Shown here piece by piece: positions 34,485 through 47,139 of a stretch of DNA of 64,000 nt. A program made the translations under genes and the position numbers. Source of the stretch: Sindora glabra (Eukaryota > Streptophyta > Magnoliopsida > Fabales > Fabaceae); NCBI GenBank assembly GCA_020226215.1, contig CM035232.1, forward strand, positions 13,056,316-13,120,315. Reading direction: 5' to 3'. The stretch's first letter is position 1. Each line of letters opens with the position of its first letter. Below the pieces are notes generated by a model that had not been told where the DNA came from, did not search any database, and worked only from the letters and a program-made list of their open reading frames with translations.

Positions 34485-35663
34485 TGGGAGAGTGAAGTAG
34501 TAGTCCAACTAAAATAAAATACTAAAAGAAAGTTGGTGCAATGAAAGAAAAGGCGGCTGCGAATGAAAAAAGAAGAAAGCAGCAGAGAAAAGGCAGTAAT
34601 GAGACAAAAAGAAGCTAAGCTGTACTGAAAAGTAGAAATAAAAAGGAGCAAAAAAATAATGCAAAATGGAAAAAAAAAGCAACATTAATAAAGGAGAAAA
34701 TCGACAATTATTAAACAAAAATAAATGTTGTCCAAAAATTCAATAAAAAGGGAGAGAGGAAATGCAGAAAAATAAGCTATGAGTAATGTTTCCATACAAT
34801 GCAATATTATAAGCTCACTTTCATCATTTAAAACCTCAACCCACCAACTTTAATTAGAATTAATCCTGACCTTTCATTTAAAATTTCAACTCCATTATTT
34901 TTTGCCCTTGTCCTTCAATATATAAATATACATAGATTTATAATAATTTGATATGTTTAGAAATCCTAAAATGAATATTTTAATATCATCCAATTCCTAA
35001 AAATAATTTATTAATACAAACAATTTATTTAATAAAATCTTATACTTATTATTAATAAAATTCTTCCAACTAATGAGAAAATCTTTATAAAAATCATTTG
35101 AATAAATTTCAAATTAATAATGATCTTTGCATTCATAAATACTTATTCTCAATTGATGAAAAATTTCTTGCAAAATTATTTCAATATGATCTTGAATCAA
35201 TAATCACTATAAAATAAATATATTTCAAACATTATCATCAATATTATTTTAATATTTTAAAATGCTTTAATTTGAAAAATAAATTTAAAATTAATATTAT
35301 CTAAATAAATAATTTATCTACAATTATCAAATTTTATACATTTGAACTTGGGTCCTGGGATATTACAAGGCTTTAGTAAATTGTGCAATTTGTAGTGGTT
35401 TATTTAGCAATGGTTCTAAATCCCACAAAATATAGAATTCTTGTAAAAGCTATAATTTCTTTAAGTTTGATTTTGGTAATCTATCTATCTATCCTTAAAA
35501 TGATTTTTAAATTCATTTTCTTTTCTAATGAATTTAGTTTCATGTTTAGAACCTAAATATTTTTCAAGTTACAAATGAAATACTATATAAAGGTCAATAT
35601 GGAAGGGTTTAAAAGGATAATTCTATTGCTTTATTTTTTAACTAGTCAACTAGACATCTATAA

Positions 35664-36498
35664 TGTCATAACCTAACCTGAATTGTGACTGACGTAAAAT
35701 TCATTACTTGGTTTTCACTAATCTAATTCACTTTCTAGACAACAATTTATAACATACGAAAGAATTTGGAAGAAATTTTCATACGTTGAGAATTAACGTA
35801 TATATAACAATTCCTTTTAGTAAGATTTCAATTATATTACAAAGAAAGTTAGGTAAGTTTTAACCTATTATAGTTGGGAACCAGCAGCCTAACTAGCCAC
35901 AACACAAAATAATTATCATTATACCATATTAACTTCATACAAATGAAGGCTCAAGATACCTAAATCAAAATAACATATACTACTCAAGCATACCTTAAAT
36001 GTTTCTTTAAAAGTCAATGCCAAGATAGTGGAGAAGGTAATTTAATCAAGATATTTGTAAAAGAAACATATAGGAAGGTAAGTCCAATTTTGTGAGTAAA
36101 CATCTAGAATAATAAAAAACTTAAAAGAAATTATAAATTTATTGACCAAATGTATTATTCTATTTACCTAAACATTTAAATTAAACATATCACAATTCAA
36201 ATACCATTAAGATCAATGTAAAACATCCATAATTATCTACACTCATTAGTGCTAAACAATTAATCACACACAACCACTATGTTGTGCATCTACCATAATA
36301 TAGATATTATAACAAATGAAGAAAGTTATTAACTTTGAAAATGTACAACTATTGAATCTAAAATTTGCATAACACAATCTCAAAGATGGTGAAAACATGC
36401 CTCAAGTCATGCATCATCCTAAAAGAATGCTTTGGTCAAGAAGAACATAATTAAGAATTTATTATTTATTATCACATAATGGCCTTTCTTGTAGAAGA
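35664..36498 (+). repeat. Partial third copy of the solo-LTR family
   Basis: The first ~65 bp (TGTCATAACCTAACCTGAAT...) match the start of solo LTR no. 1, including the 'gtgac-g-cgtaaa-ttca' block. Similarity then fades. No matching 3' end or target duplication was found, so it is truncated or strongly diverged. It runs up to the boundary of the large element starting at 36504. Confidence 0.45.
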
Positions 36499-36584
36499 GG
36501 AGTTAATTATGCTTAAAATATAATGCAATTATCATAATATAAATTACAGTGTTAATATCTTAAAAAAGAATTTCACAAACTAAG

Positions 36585-36817
36585 TGTAATGCCTTAAAGT
36601 AAAATTTAGAATTTCTAATTATTTAAAATGTCAAGAATAATTATTTTAAGTAGCAAGCCTAATTAAATTATATTTATTATTTTCAAAGTGAAGCAAGAAT
36701 ATTTTAAATTCTTACTTAATAAGTATTATGTTAATTTTACTGGATGAAATTATTAATTGAGTATAATTTTATACAATTAAGAAGTTTTGGGATATTTAGA
36801 AATTGAGAGTGTGGAAA

Positions 36818-36877
<60 letters not shown>

Positions 36878-38670
36878 TTATAGAGTAATAAAGTATTGAA
36901 TTAGAATCTTAATTGAGGAATTTTTCATAAAAGGAAAATTAATGGCTAATATGGGATTGGTTTAAGAAATGAACAAGTGAGATTTGGGGTTATGATATAT
37001 CGTAAAGCATTAGATTAGGGCTCTTAACTCTATTTATATATTTTTCTTTCTCTTTCCATTTAGGAAACCAACTTTCTCTATACCTTCTCTCTTTCAAGCA
37101 ACCATTGTCACTATGCCTAGCATCATTTGCCATCAATAGTGGCAACGCCAGTGTGGTAGTTAGCCCTTACTGCCTTTCAATTGCTTTGCCACGTGAAGAT
37201 CATCAAAGGCATCTAAAGGAAACTAGTGAGCTACATTTGGTAAGTCTATTACATTCGATAGCAATGTGCCGCCTAAGCTCCATCCATAACCAGTTGCCGC
37301 CATCGTCGATGATACATGAGGAAGCTATTAGGGAATTGCTATTTTCTTTGACCCACTAGCATCCAACACCATTCTGCCACTAGCAAGCTTTCAACAGTTG
37401 CTTTAAAGGAAAGTGAGCACACTTTTGCCGTTAAACTCCAACATTTTGACGTTTTGATGATTAATCCAAGAAAACCCATTTATGCATGCTTAAAGATATA
37501 TGATAATGACTTTAAAAAATATAAAATTTATGCTACAAGATGATTAAATCCTTTTTATGAGATAGCTTTAATATTTTTTTAAATGATTTGAACTTAAGCT
37601 AAGGAAGATGGATTTTTATTCATATTTTTAGAAACTTAATAATAGCTTAAAAATATAATAATTTTATGCTATAGAGTATTAGATTAACATCTTTAGAACA
37701 TGTTTCAATTATCAAGCTTTAATTTTTATGCTTAAATGGCTTTAATCTAAAAAAGAGTTTTTAAAATGTGAAATTTGATTTCTCTGAAATAGAATTGAAA
37801 ATATTAAAAAATTAAATGCATGATTTTATGCAAAGATACGATGAGAGTATGTTTAGAGTGTAAAGTTCTAGTATTTTACTTGTTTTATGCTAAACTTGGA
37901 GGAACCTTTAATTATGAAAATCTTTAAATTCTTATATCATCTTACAAATATAAGATAATGATATACAAGATGGTAGAATGATATAGAGAAAATCTTTTTA
38001 TAATATCAAATTTTAATATATTATCCGTATACTTTTGACTTGAAAATCTCCACATTATGACTCATTTTCAGGATTTTTGCAATTAACTCAAGAAAAAGAT
38101 AATAGAATTGTAATAAGAAAAGTTAAAATATTATGATTAGATCCTAGAATAGTAAGTTAGGAAGAAAATTAATAAATTCAATATGTTTATAAATAATTCT
38201 TTTAAATTGTGAAGTAAAAGGAAATTGTGAAATGATGCCTATGGATGCTTTAAAACTTTTAAGATTGAATAAGCATTACCGGATAAGTATATATCCCACC
38301 TTAAAATAAAAATTATATATTATTATACTAAATGTTATATTTTATAATATTTCTTATAAATGATATGGATCACATTTACAATTATCTATGAATTCTTAAA
38401 GATATAATTATAAGTTATAGATTATTATCAAGTTGCTCGTGTGGCCATGCATGAGGAACTCGATAATGATACTTGTGATGAATTAGTAATTATATATTTG
38501 AAAGAATATTGTTTGAATATTGGATGATTGTGATTGAAATACAATGGTAAATGATATCATTTATGTTATAATTGGAATAACATTGATACTTGTATATTGG
38601 AAATTGTAGTGTAAGTTATACCAAAATGTGAATAAATGTTGTAGCCATGAAAAAGGGAATGGCAATGTTG

Positions 38671-38702
<32 letters not shown>

Positions 38703-39830
38703 ATATGTTTTAGCATTGTCCTATGATGATGAAACAATTGCTCCATATTGAAATTGCATTAAACTTATGACATGTAAAGCTAAGCTCTAACATGCATATT
38801 ATAATGTGAATTATACCATGAATGACATTGGAAATTGAGAAATATAATAAGGGTGATAATATGAATACTGAATGGGAAATTTGTAGTAATAAGTTAGGAA
38901 AGATATAAGGTAGGCCATACAAGAATAAGGATAAACAACATATGAAGAGTATAAGGTTAACTCAAGAGAGAAAAGGTGGATATATGCATATTTATTTTAA
39001 ACTACCATGAATTGTGTTATAATATTGACATCTAGTTATCTTTGAAAATATTTAATTGATGCAATTATGATTAAGCTTTGTTGGCTACTTGGAAGTTTGA
39101 TAATTATCCTAATATGGATTACATGTAAAATTGAGGTTATACTGAGTAAATTGAATGGATAAAATTATTACAATTTATGATGCAAAATAGGAAATTGGGT
39201 TATATACAAGTGAATATATTATCCAAGGATTTAGCACCTAAAATTGAAAATCCATAAACTAAGTTAGTGCCAGATTCCTATTTTTTTACTACTTAATTAG
39301 TATTTAGTTATTTTAATCATTAGAAGCTAATGATAGATTGGTAGACATATACTCATTGAGCTTTTAAAATTCATTCCTTTCTTTTAATATTTCCAAGAGT
39401 CAATTTGAGACTAATAGGTTATGTAGCTCGTATAAAAGACTAAGGCAACCCAAGTAGAATTTTAATAGTTAGGATTCTATTAGGATCAAACTTAGGGGAT
39501 AAAAATAGAGATTATGTTAATTCATGATTTAATATGTTGAATCATTTATCTATGTATATGTGCTTTAAGATTATGCAATATTATATGTAATTTATGTTGT
39601 TATTGTATTTGTAAAGAATGTAAATTTCATGATTTAAGACGTATGACCCTCGGAAAGTGTCTAAAAATAAAGGAAACTTTATCCTTTTTTGTAAAACTTG
39701 AAAGTATAATTTGAGTTTCCACGAGAATGAAAAGATTCCTAGTGGGTAAAATTAGAGTAAATAATGTCAAAATTAGTGGAAACCAAATAGTGAGATCTAC
39801 GCTAGTTATGATCAAGTTTGAGTCATGATA
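36585..39830 (-). mobile_element. Solo LTR no. 2 (3246 bp), nested in the left LTR of the large element
   Basis: On the minus strand it starts TATCATGACTC (39830; the expected TG is now TA) and ends GGCATTACA (36585). The 5-bp duplication CTAAG is perfect (36580-36584 and 39831-39835). Its minus-strand beginning matches solo LTR no. 1 ('atgac-c-...gcgta-at-tcact'), so the two are inverted relatives. It includes a (TA)n tract at 36820-36873 and an (AT)n tract at 38672-38698. The open frame at 37105-37359 lies within it and is not a gene. Confidence 0.83.
36820..36873. repeat. (TA)n microsatellite in solo LTR no. 2
   Basis: About 54 bp of uninterrupted TA dinucleotides. Confidence 0.95.
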
Positions 39831-42109
39831 CTAAGTTAGGAAATGAAATTTTAACATAATAAATTAAAATTATGTGATAATATTTTATAAGATAATTTAA
39901 ATTTCATAGAATTTAAATATAAGAAAAGATTTTATAAAATGGGAATAAGGCATTAAGAATTATTACTTTGTTTCATAAATTTATTCCTTAATTTCAATTA
40001 TTGTTTCACATCTTAAACAAATAATTGGAAGATGTATATTTGAAGTTTATATAAAAATTAATTGTATTAGACATGAACAAAGTCTTACTAATTTTAAAAC
40101 ATTTAAGGATTATTTTCAACATTTTCCAAAATCAACAATATATCAAATTGACAATACCACAATAAAAGATCAATGTATAAAATTATTCTACTAGTAACAA
40201 TTATATTTTAACAATACCACATAAAAAATGTGATTGAATATATAATAAACTAAAAGATATAATCTTTAGATTGTAAAATAAATTAAGAATAATTAATAGT
40301 TTGAACATAAACTAACTTATAAACATTTTAGCTCTTAAAAAAGAATCAAATTAGAAAAAATAAAAATACTGCACATAAAAGATCATTTCAATCCTTCTAA
40401 AACTTATAGCCTAACTTGTAAAGCATTATCACAAATTTTAAAAAGAAAGCATGAAAAAAATGTAAGATTCAAACAGGAAAGTTTATGTTAAATGGCTAGT
40501 TAAATCTTTATTTATAGTGAATGAAACCTAAGAATTTCTAGAATTAACATTCATTTTGTTAGATGTATATAAATAATTGTTTGATCATATTTGTTATTGA
40601 CTCATAGTTAAGTCAATTTCCTTAAATTTGTAATTGATACATGGCTAAGTTAGCTTTCCTTATTTAGATTGAGATAACAACTTAACTAGGTTCATTACTG
40701 ACCGTATAGTTGAGTTAGCATCCTTAAATTCATATTTGAGACATGAAAGAGTTTACTTTCTTGAATTTATCTTGATTGATTGCTAACACCTAGCTTTCTA
40801 AGATATGTTAAGATAATATATTGACCAAATTCGTTATTATTACATAGGTAAGTTAGTTTTTACGACCAAAAAATAGAAAAAATATTAATAATAACATTTA
40901 TGAAATAATTTCATAATAATATTATCTTTATTTCTTATAAGTCTAAAATAATATCATCAATGAAACTAATTTAACGCTTAATTTTATGCACCTATCACAA
41001 CCAATTAACTTATTGCTAGTCCATTTGCAAACTAAGCAAAACTCAAGAAACATAAGATGAATATTTGATAAAAAAGAAGCTAACAAAATTATTTAAGAAC
41101 TTTAAGCACAGAGTTAGTAAAAGATCACAAATGATGTCAATATTATTTCAATTAAACTTCTAAAATTATCCTTGTACATGTGTTGATGTGTAAAGCCATA
41201 ACCTTCTTATTAAGACTATAATACACACAATTTAAAAAATTATCCAAGAAAAAAGTATCGAACTTGTATTCTTACATGTAATTATATTAATATTAATATA
41301 AAGGATTTCACTTATAGGGTTGGAAAATAGATGAACATTCAATGAAAAAGCTACACTTTTTTAGGATAAACAAATTAGTTAAACATTGATCATAAAATAA
41401 GTACCTTATCTGCTTAGAATTTTAATCATGCTTGCCACAAAACTTCATTTTTTTTCCAAAAATTAAGTATTCTCATTTTTATTTTTTCATTCATTTTTCA
41501 TCTTTGTTTTTTTTTCTTTCTACTTTTTTCATCTTTTTTTTGAGAGATTTTTAATAAAATTCCTAATGCCTAAAATTAAAAAACTTCAGTCATAGAAAAT
41601 TTAATCCTATAAATAAAGCACATTATCTCTTAGCAAGTGCTAATAATCAATGTTAGTTCACAAGTTATTTTCTCATTTCTCTCCATTCATTTGTAGAAGA
41701 TCTACGAGCAAAAAAATGTACACTTTAAAATTTGGAAAATTTTTTAATTATATGTATTGATCATTAATCTTACTACAAAGCTTAGAAATGTACAAATATA
41801 TTTCAGGAATTAATCTCTAATAATCAAATAGAAAAGATAATTTAAACTAAATAATTTGGAATTATACTTAGATAGTAAAGAAAATTTTCCATTTAATACT
41901 TGTTAATTATACAATGTTCCTAAACAATTTTTTCTATTTTTTTAAATTATATGGAAAATCCTACCACCCTTAACCTAAATTAGACAGTGTCCTTATTGTG
42001 ATAAAGAGATAAAAAGGAAAGGACACATGAGCAAAGGAATGGCATTTATGAATTTTATACATAAAATGAAACAATTGAAAAAATTAAATAAAAAAGAGTA
42101 TAAAATGAA

Positions 42110-43514
42110 ATAAAAAAAGAAGGATAAAACCTGATTAATTATATGAGTCATATTGATAGCAAACGTCTTTTTCTTGTGATTATTTTCCAATGTGGAAAAT
42201 ATTCACTTTTAGAATCATCATATTCCTAAATAAAAGTTTCATAAAACTATTCCTACAATTGATAAAAGCATTAACTATGATATGGAAAAGTTTTCCTAAG
42301 ATAAGTAGGATTTTTTGTCTTATGTCAATTATAGATTAAGTGTTTAGGATAAAAAAGTTAATATGATAGTAAAATTTATCAACTTGAAGTAGAACATCTT
42401 TTACTATTCCTTTTGGTCTTTTTATAAAATTATCGACTAATCACAGCACCATAGATGTACGTTTAACTTCTTTAAATCCTAAACATTAATAAATTGGATA
42501 TGGCACGAGATTTACATTTAACCCTACATCTAGTAAAGCTTGATCAAACTTTTATGTCCTAATATAACAAGTGATTGTGGGACATATTAGATTTTTATAC
42601 TTTAGTGATACCTTTTACTTAATCACCATACTTATTTATTATACTAAGAATGTAATCTTTTTAACATGATGCTTCTTCTTTATGGTGTATAAATCTTTGA
42701 TTACCTTGGTATAAGTAAGTACTTATTTAATCATATGTAACAAAGGAAGGTTAACCTTAACTTATTACAAGTGTTCTAAGACCTCAGCTTAGTTCTTTAG
42801 AATATTCCTTCCAAATTTGAAGGCTTGAAGGAAAGGCACTTAAATTGAAACTTTCTTTATTATTTCTTTACTTTAAAGTGTAAAGACATAAACTCCCTTA
42901 ATATTTTAAAAGTTTAGTACAAAAGTTTGTACCATTTATTGTTCCATTAGATTGGATTGAGGTTAAGAAAGAAATTTTCCTTGCTTTTATATAGTAAAAG
43001 CATCAATTAGTTTGGTAATCTAACTCTTAATCTTTTTATGATTTTTTACTATATAAACAAGCACACTTTCAAATGTTTGATTAATTTTATTTTGTGCTTC
43101 CATGAATGCTTATGAAGTTTTTTGCAAAGTTAATCCTATTAGTGGAGCATTGTATTGAGAAAAAAAAGGTAAGATCTTAATGGCTGTACCTTAATTTTCT
43201 ACTAGTTATTAAATGATATAGGTTAGTTAGAATCAAACTCTCAACTAAAGTTTAAGTGGTTCCTTCAACTAGGATTCTATGTTTATGAGTAAAGTAAAAA
43301 AGATTTCTCAAGCATCCTCACAACATTAGATTGTTTCCATATATCCCTCTTATATCACTTAAGGTAGGACAATTTTAGGTTAAATGTTCTATCCTTTCAC
43401 AAATAAAGCATATAACTTATGACTCAATCTGTGCAACTGTATGGGTGACTTTATTATCTTTAGTTTTTAAGACCTTTAACTTTTTAGTTAAGGTTGCTAC
43501 TTAGGTTTTAAAGT
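42110..43514 (-). pseudogene. gag zinc knuckle and aspartic protease remnant of the large element
   Basis: Minus-strand translation gives a CCHC-knuckle region (about 43445-43370, 'VICFICERIEHLT' followed by an NCPTL-type block). A short gag piece follows ('QYNAPLIGLTLQKTS', about 43165-43120). A retroviral-type protease comes next (about 42555-42115), with the active-site block 'LLDVGLNVNLVP' in place of the usual D-L-G-A-S and, further on, 'GIVKDVLLQVDKFYYHINF' and 'ALINC'-like 'AFINCRN'. These resemble gag-protease proteins of the Tat/Athila side of plant Ty3/gypsy. Stops and frameshifts are frequent. Confidence 0.72.
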
Positions 43515-43519
43515 TATCT

Positions 43520-44422
43520 TGATGTGATCCTAATAGGTGCAACCATAAAAAGCTGACAAAGAAAATTAAAGAAAAGCTTCAAGAGTCAATTCAAATAGCT
43601 TAGATGTTCAAAAGTTAACTTAAAAAGCTTAGATACTTGAAAAAAAGAGCTTGGAATTTGAAAAAGACTTTAAAATTAAATTAAGGTGATGTGATTCTAA
43701 GAAAATGTCAATCACAAGGAATTGAGCTTAAAGGAAAATGTGACATAACATATTAGAATTATGCCATTTCATCACCAAGTTGGTACTATATGAACGTCAT
43801 ATCAATCATAATTTATATCACTACCACATCATTAAGAACATGGCGCCACATCAGCACCACATTAACTATAATCTTAATTGGCATCACTTTAGCATATTTT
43901 ACTATTATTTGATGTTTTGGACTTTAATTTAGCATTTAGGCTTTTAACTTATGTTTATTTTGTATTGGATCATTTTAGAGCATTTTAAACTTTAGTTTGG
44001 GCTAAATGTATTTTAGCCCATTTTATTTCAAAATATTTATCATTTTACTTCAAGTAATTTAATATATTACTTAGAACTAGTTAATTTTAGGCCTATTTAG
44101 TATCATTTTAGCTTTATTTTCAATTAAAATTTTAAAAAACTATATAAGGAGGCTTGTTTATTATAACAAATCAGATTATGACATTTTTTTATAAGTGAAA
44201 TGGCTGCTACCATGTTGAGAGCATTTTCTCTCTTTATTTCTTGATGGAACTTTTAGGCTTATTAAAAGATTTATCTTTTATGATGTTTACTATCACTTAG
44301 CACTCTCCTTTTACCTTTTTTGGAATATGGCATGAATATTCTTCTCATTTTTTATTTTATCCACTAAATTTTGGGATGATTTAACATAAACTCTTACCAT
44401 TGATGCTTTTAAATTCATATCA
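43520..44422 (+). repeat. 5' LTR of the nested gypsy element
   Basis: Begins TGATGTGATCC and ends ATTCATATCA. A TATAAGGAGG segment near 44142 is the likely TATA region. The match to the 3' LTR is imperfect throughout, indicating an old insertion. Confidence 0.85.
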
Positions 44423-44424
44423 TT

Positions 44425-44436
44425 TGCTATCAAAGC
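44425..44436 (+). promoter_or_regulatory. Primer-binding site, initiator tRNA-Met type
   Basis: TGCTATCAAAGC matches the canonical TGGTATCAGAGC at 10 of 12 positions and starts two bases after the LTR end, the usual spacing. Confidence 0.75.
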
Positions 44437-46455
44437 AAAGTTTCCAAATTTAGGTTTAATTTCTCTTTAATTTTTTAGTTATTACTCATGCTATTATTCA
44501 CATATTATTTATAGTACCATTCATGTTATTGTTCACCAATTCTGATTATATTTCTTCATTTTTACCTTATTTTGATTTTATTTTTATATTCATTTCATTT
44601 CTAATTTAATTTGTGTTAAATTCATATATTTTGATTCATATTTATATGAAATCTAAATTGTTCTTTAATTCTATCCTTTATGTATTTGATAAGTTATTCA
44701 TATCAATTGTAAGTTTAAATTTGTTATCATACTTGATCATTTTCTTTGTTTTATGTTATTTCATATTATTTAACTCAAAATTCAGTTCCATTTTAAATGT
44801 TAGTTTAGTGAATAGAAGGTGCATTGAACATGTTTGTTAAAAATTCAAAATGAAGAAGTTCAACTTACATTAAATAATTACTATATTCTAATAGCATAAT
44901 GCCAAAATACTATAATTGAATATTGTAATTGATTAAAGCAAAGTAAGAACACCAAGTTTGAATTGTGTGAAATATTCTTATAAGCAGTATAACAAATATT
45001 GAACTATTGTTGGAATTGAATTTAAAACAAGTGTTAAATTTTTGTGTAAAATTAAAGAGTAAAGTGGAAAAAAATAACAAAAAATAAAGGAGAAAAGTTA
45101 ATTAAGTGATTCAAAAGGCAACTTATAATGGAGAGGCTAGAAACATAAAGTGTAGTTAAAAACAAGCAAAACTAGGAAAAGAAATTAAAAGTAAGAAAGA
45201 ACAAAAAGGTTAAAAAGAACTAAAAGTATTGAATTGTTGAAAATAAAGTAAAACAAAATTAAAGAAAAAGAAGTTATTTATCTTTAATTATTGTTAGTTC
45301 TTAATATGCTTTAATCATTCTGACATTTCTCATTTTGATATTAATTATTTCTTATCTCTTTCAATTATTTAAGTTCTTAAATTAACACCTCTTGTTAGCT
45401 TATATTATTCCTTTCCATTATTTTAAATCCTAGTTAGATCCTTTTCTTTAAAATTTTTATTATTAAGTCTTAATTAGTTTCCTTTTTGAAATTCTTATTT
45501 GTTATTTCTCTAATTGTCTTGTTGGATCCTTTTAGTTGTGTGAACTTGATTGGTGATATTAATTATCATAATTATTGAATCTTGTTGATTGAGACTTCTT
45601 AGTTCCAAAAAAACTATAAAAGGAAAAATTAAGAGTGGAAAAAGGCAAAACTATGAGAAATCATTCAAGGGTAAAAGTCTACTTAGAATGTAAGCACAAG
45701 TATGAGTGTTCTAAAATGAGTTATGTGTTCTTGTGAGATTCTTTCTTTTATTTAACCTTTTTTGCAAGTTATCATTTAATAATGTTAAGAGGTAATGAGA
45801 AAAATAATGTTAGGTGCACATAGGAGGATTTGCTACAAGCCATAAAAAAATCTAATGAAATGCTTAGTAGAGTTGAAAATAGATAATCTTAAGAGAGCCA
45901 TAGTGAAAAAGATAGAAGAAAGAGAAAAAATAGAAAATAAAATTAAACATATTGTGAAAAAGAAGGAATTGAAAATAAAAAAGATGATAGGATGAGTAAA
46001 AGAAGTATAGGAAATAGGTAAAGAAATGGTAGAATGGTTTCCACTCTTGATAATAATAAAAAGAAGTTTTTTTTTTATTTTAAAGGAGGAATGATCTAGA
46101 AGCTTAGTTGGAGTGGGAAAAGAAGATGAAATTAATCTCTACTTATCATTGTTGTCCTAAAAGACAAAAGTAAGGCTTGTTACTTATTAATTTAGTAATT
46201 ATGCTAACTTTTAGTGAGATTAACTTAACTTTGCTAGAAAAAGAAATGGTGCAAAGCCTATTAATCCTTGAAAAAAGATAAAGGTAATTATGAGGAAAAA
46301 AATTCATGTATAGTTATTATTATAATTCTTTATGAAAATCTTAAGAGGGAAATGTTGAAAAGAATGAAAATAAAGTAGTTTAACAAAGTTTGAATCCTTT
46401 TTAAGATCTAAAAAAGAAGTCAAGTCCATAAGTAACTCTAATAGCCTATAATAAA

Positions 46456-46720
46456 TGCCTCACATAGAAGAAGAAAAATAAAGAAAAAAAGCAAATGAAA
46501 AAAAAAGGAAAAGAAAAGCAAAAGAGAGTAGAAGAGAATGAGAAGAAAAGAAAGGAAGAAAGGAAAAAGAGATAAAAAAAGGAGAAAGAGAGAAAATTAA
46601 AGCTAAGAGAAAAGAATGAGAGTTCTAACAAAACAAAGAGTAATTATGAAGTAAAATAAAAAGAAATAAAGTTAAGAGAAAAGCAAAATCAAGAGAAAAA
46701 AAATTTAAATGTGATTGGAA
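46456..46720 (+). repeat. Purine-only low-complexity tract inside the nested gypsy element
   Basis: About 260 bp composed almost entirely of A and G (gaagaagaaaaataaagaaa and similar). The minus-strand Phe/Ser/Leu open frame here (46446-46631) is an artefact of this composition. It lies where gag would be expected and may be an expanded lysine/glutamate-coding segment. Confidence 0.7.
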
Positions 46721-47139
46721 AAACAAGTGAGATAAGGAGTGTCTTATGTGCTTTTTATCCTTTTAGGTTAATGTTTATACTTTTTTGCAAAAAGGCCTAT
46801 AAGAATATTAACAACCCTAACTTTGTTTTGCTAAGTGCTCTTGAAGTTTTGAAGTAATTGAAAACTCAAGGAAAGTTGAGTAGAATACATGTTAAATTAG
46901 TGGAATTCCTTAATTTTTATCCATGAGCCATCCAATGTAAGTAATATAAAAATAGTATGGTGGATAATACTTTAACTTGAAGGTATACTCTCATCTTTAT
47001 TTTATATGACAAATTGTTGGATTTTAAGTACATTGAAAATTTGCATGTAAATGGTTGTGATTGTGCAACCTCTTCATATAATTTTGTTATTCCTTTACAT
47101 GTTAATCTTGTTCCAAATGTTGATATTTGTGAAGAAATG

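Larger units (their letters stand above)
26928..35367 (+). mobile_element. Solo LTR no. 1 (about 3.08 kb), interrupted by a nested hAT element
   Basis: The LTR begins TGTCATGACCC (26928) and ends GGGATATTACA (35367). Both sides carry the same 5-bp target duplication AGGCT (26923-26927 and 35368-35372). Removing the nested hAT element and one copy of its duplication leaves about 3.08 kb. No internal domain or second LTR lies in the same copy, so this is a solo LTR left by unequal recombination. The start 'tgtcatgaccc...gtgacc' is common in long LTRs of plant Ty3/gypsy elements. It is related to the element at 36585-39830 (opposite strand) and to a fragment at 35664. The open frame 28748-28987 lies inside it and is not a gene. 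Confidence 0.85.
36504..40997 (-). repeat. 3' LTR (left) of the large element, split by solo LTR no. 2
   Basis: Sequence either side of the nested solo LTR (ending at 36584 and resuming at 39836) aligns continuously with the right LTR from 49671 onward, for instance 'attatcataatataaatt' against 'attattatgatatagatt'. The inner edge '...cctatca' at 40997 pairs with '...ctcatca' at 56923. Confidence 0.82.

Noticed and set aside
37105..37359. 84-codon open frame
   Set aside because: It lies inside solo LTR no. 2 on the strand opposite to that LTR, with no domain.
46446..46631. Minus-strand Phe/Ser/Leu-rich open frame
   Set aside because: It is the translation of the complement of a purine-only tract.
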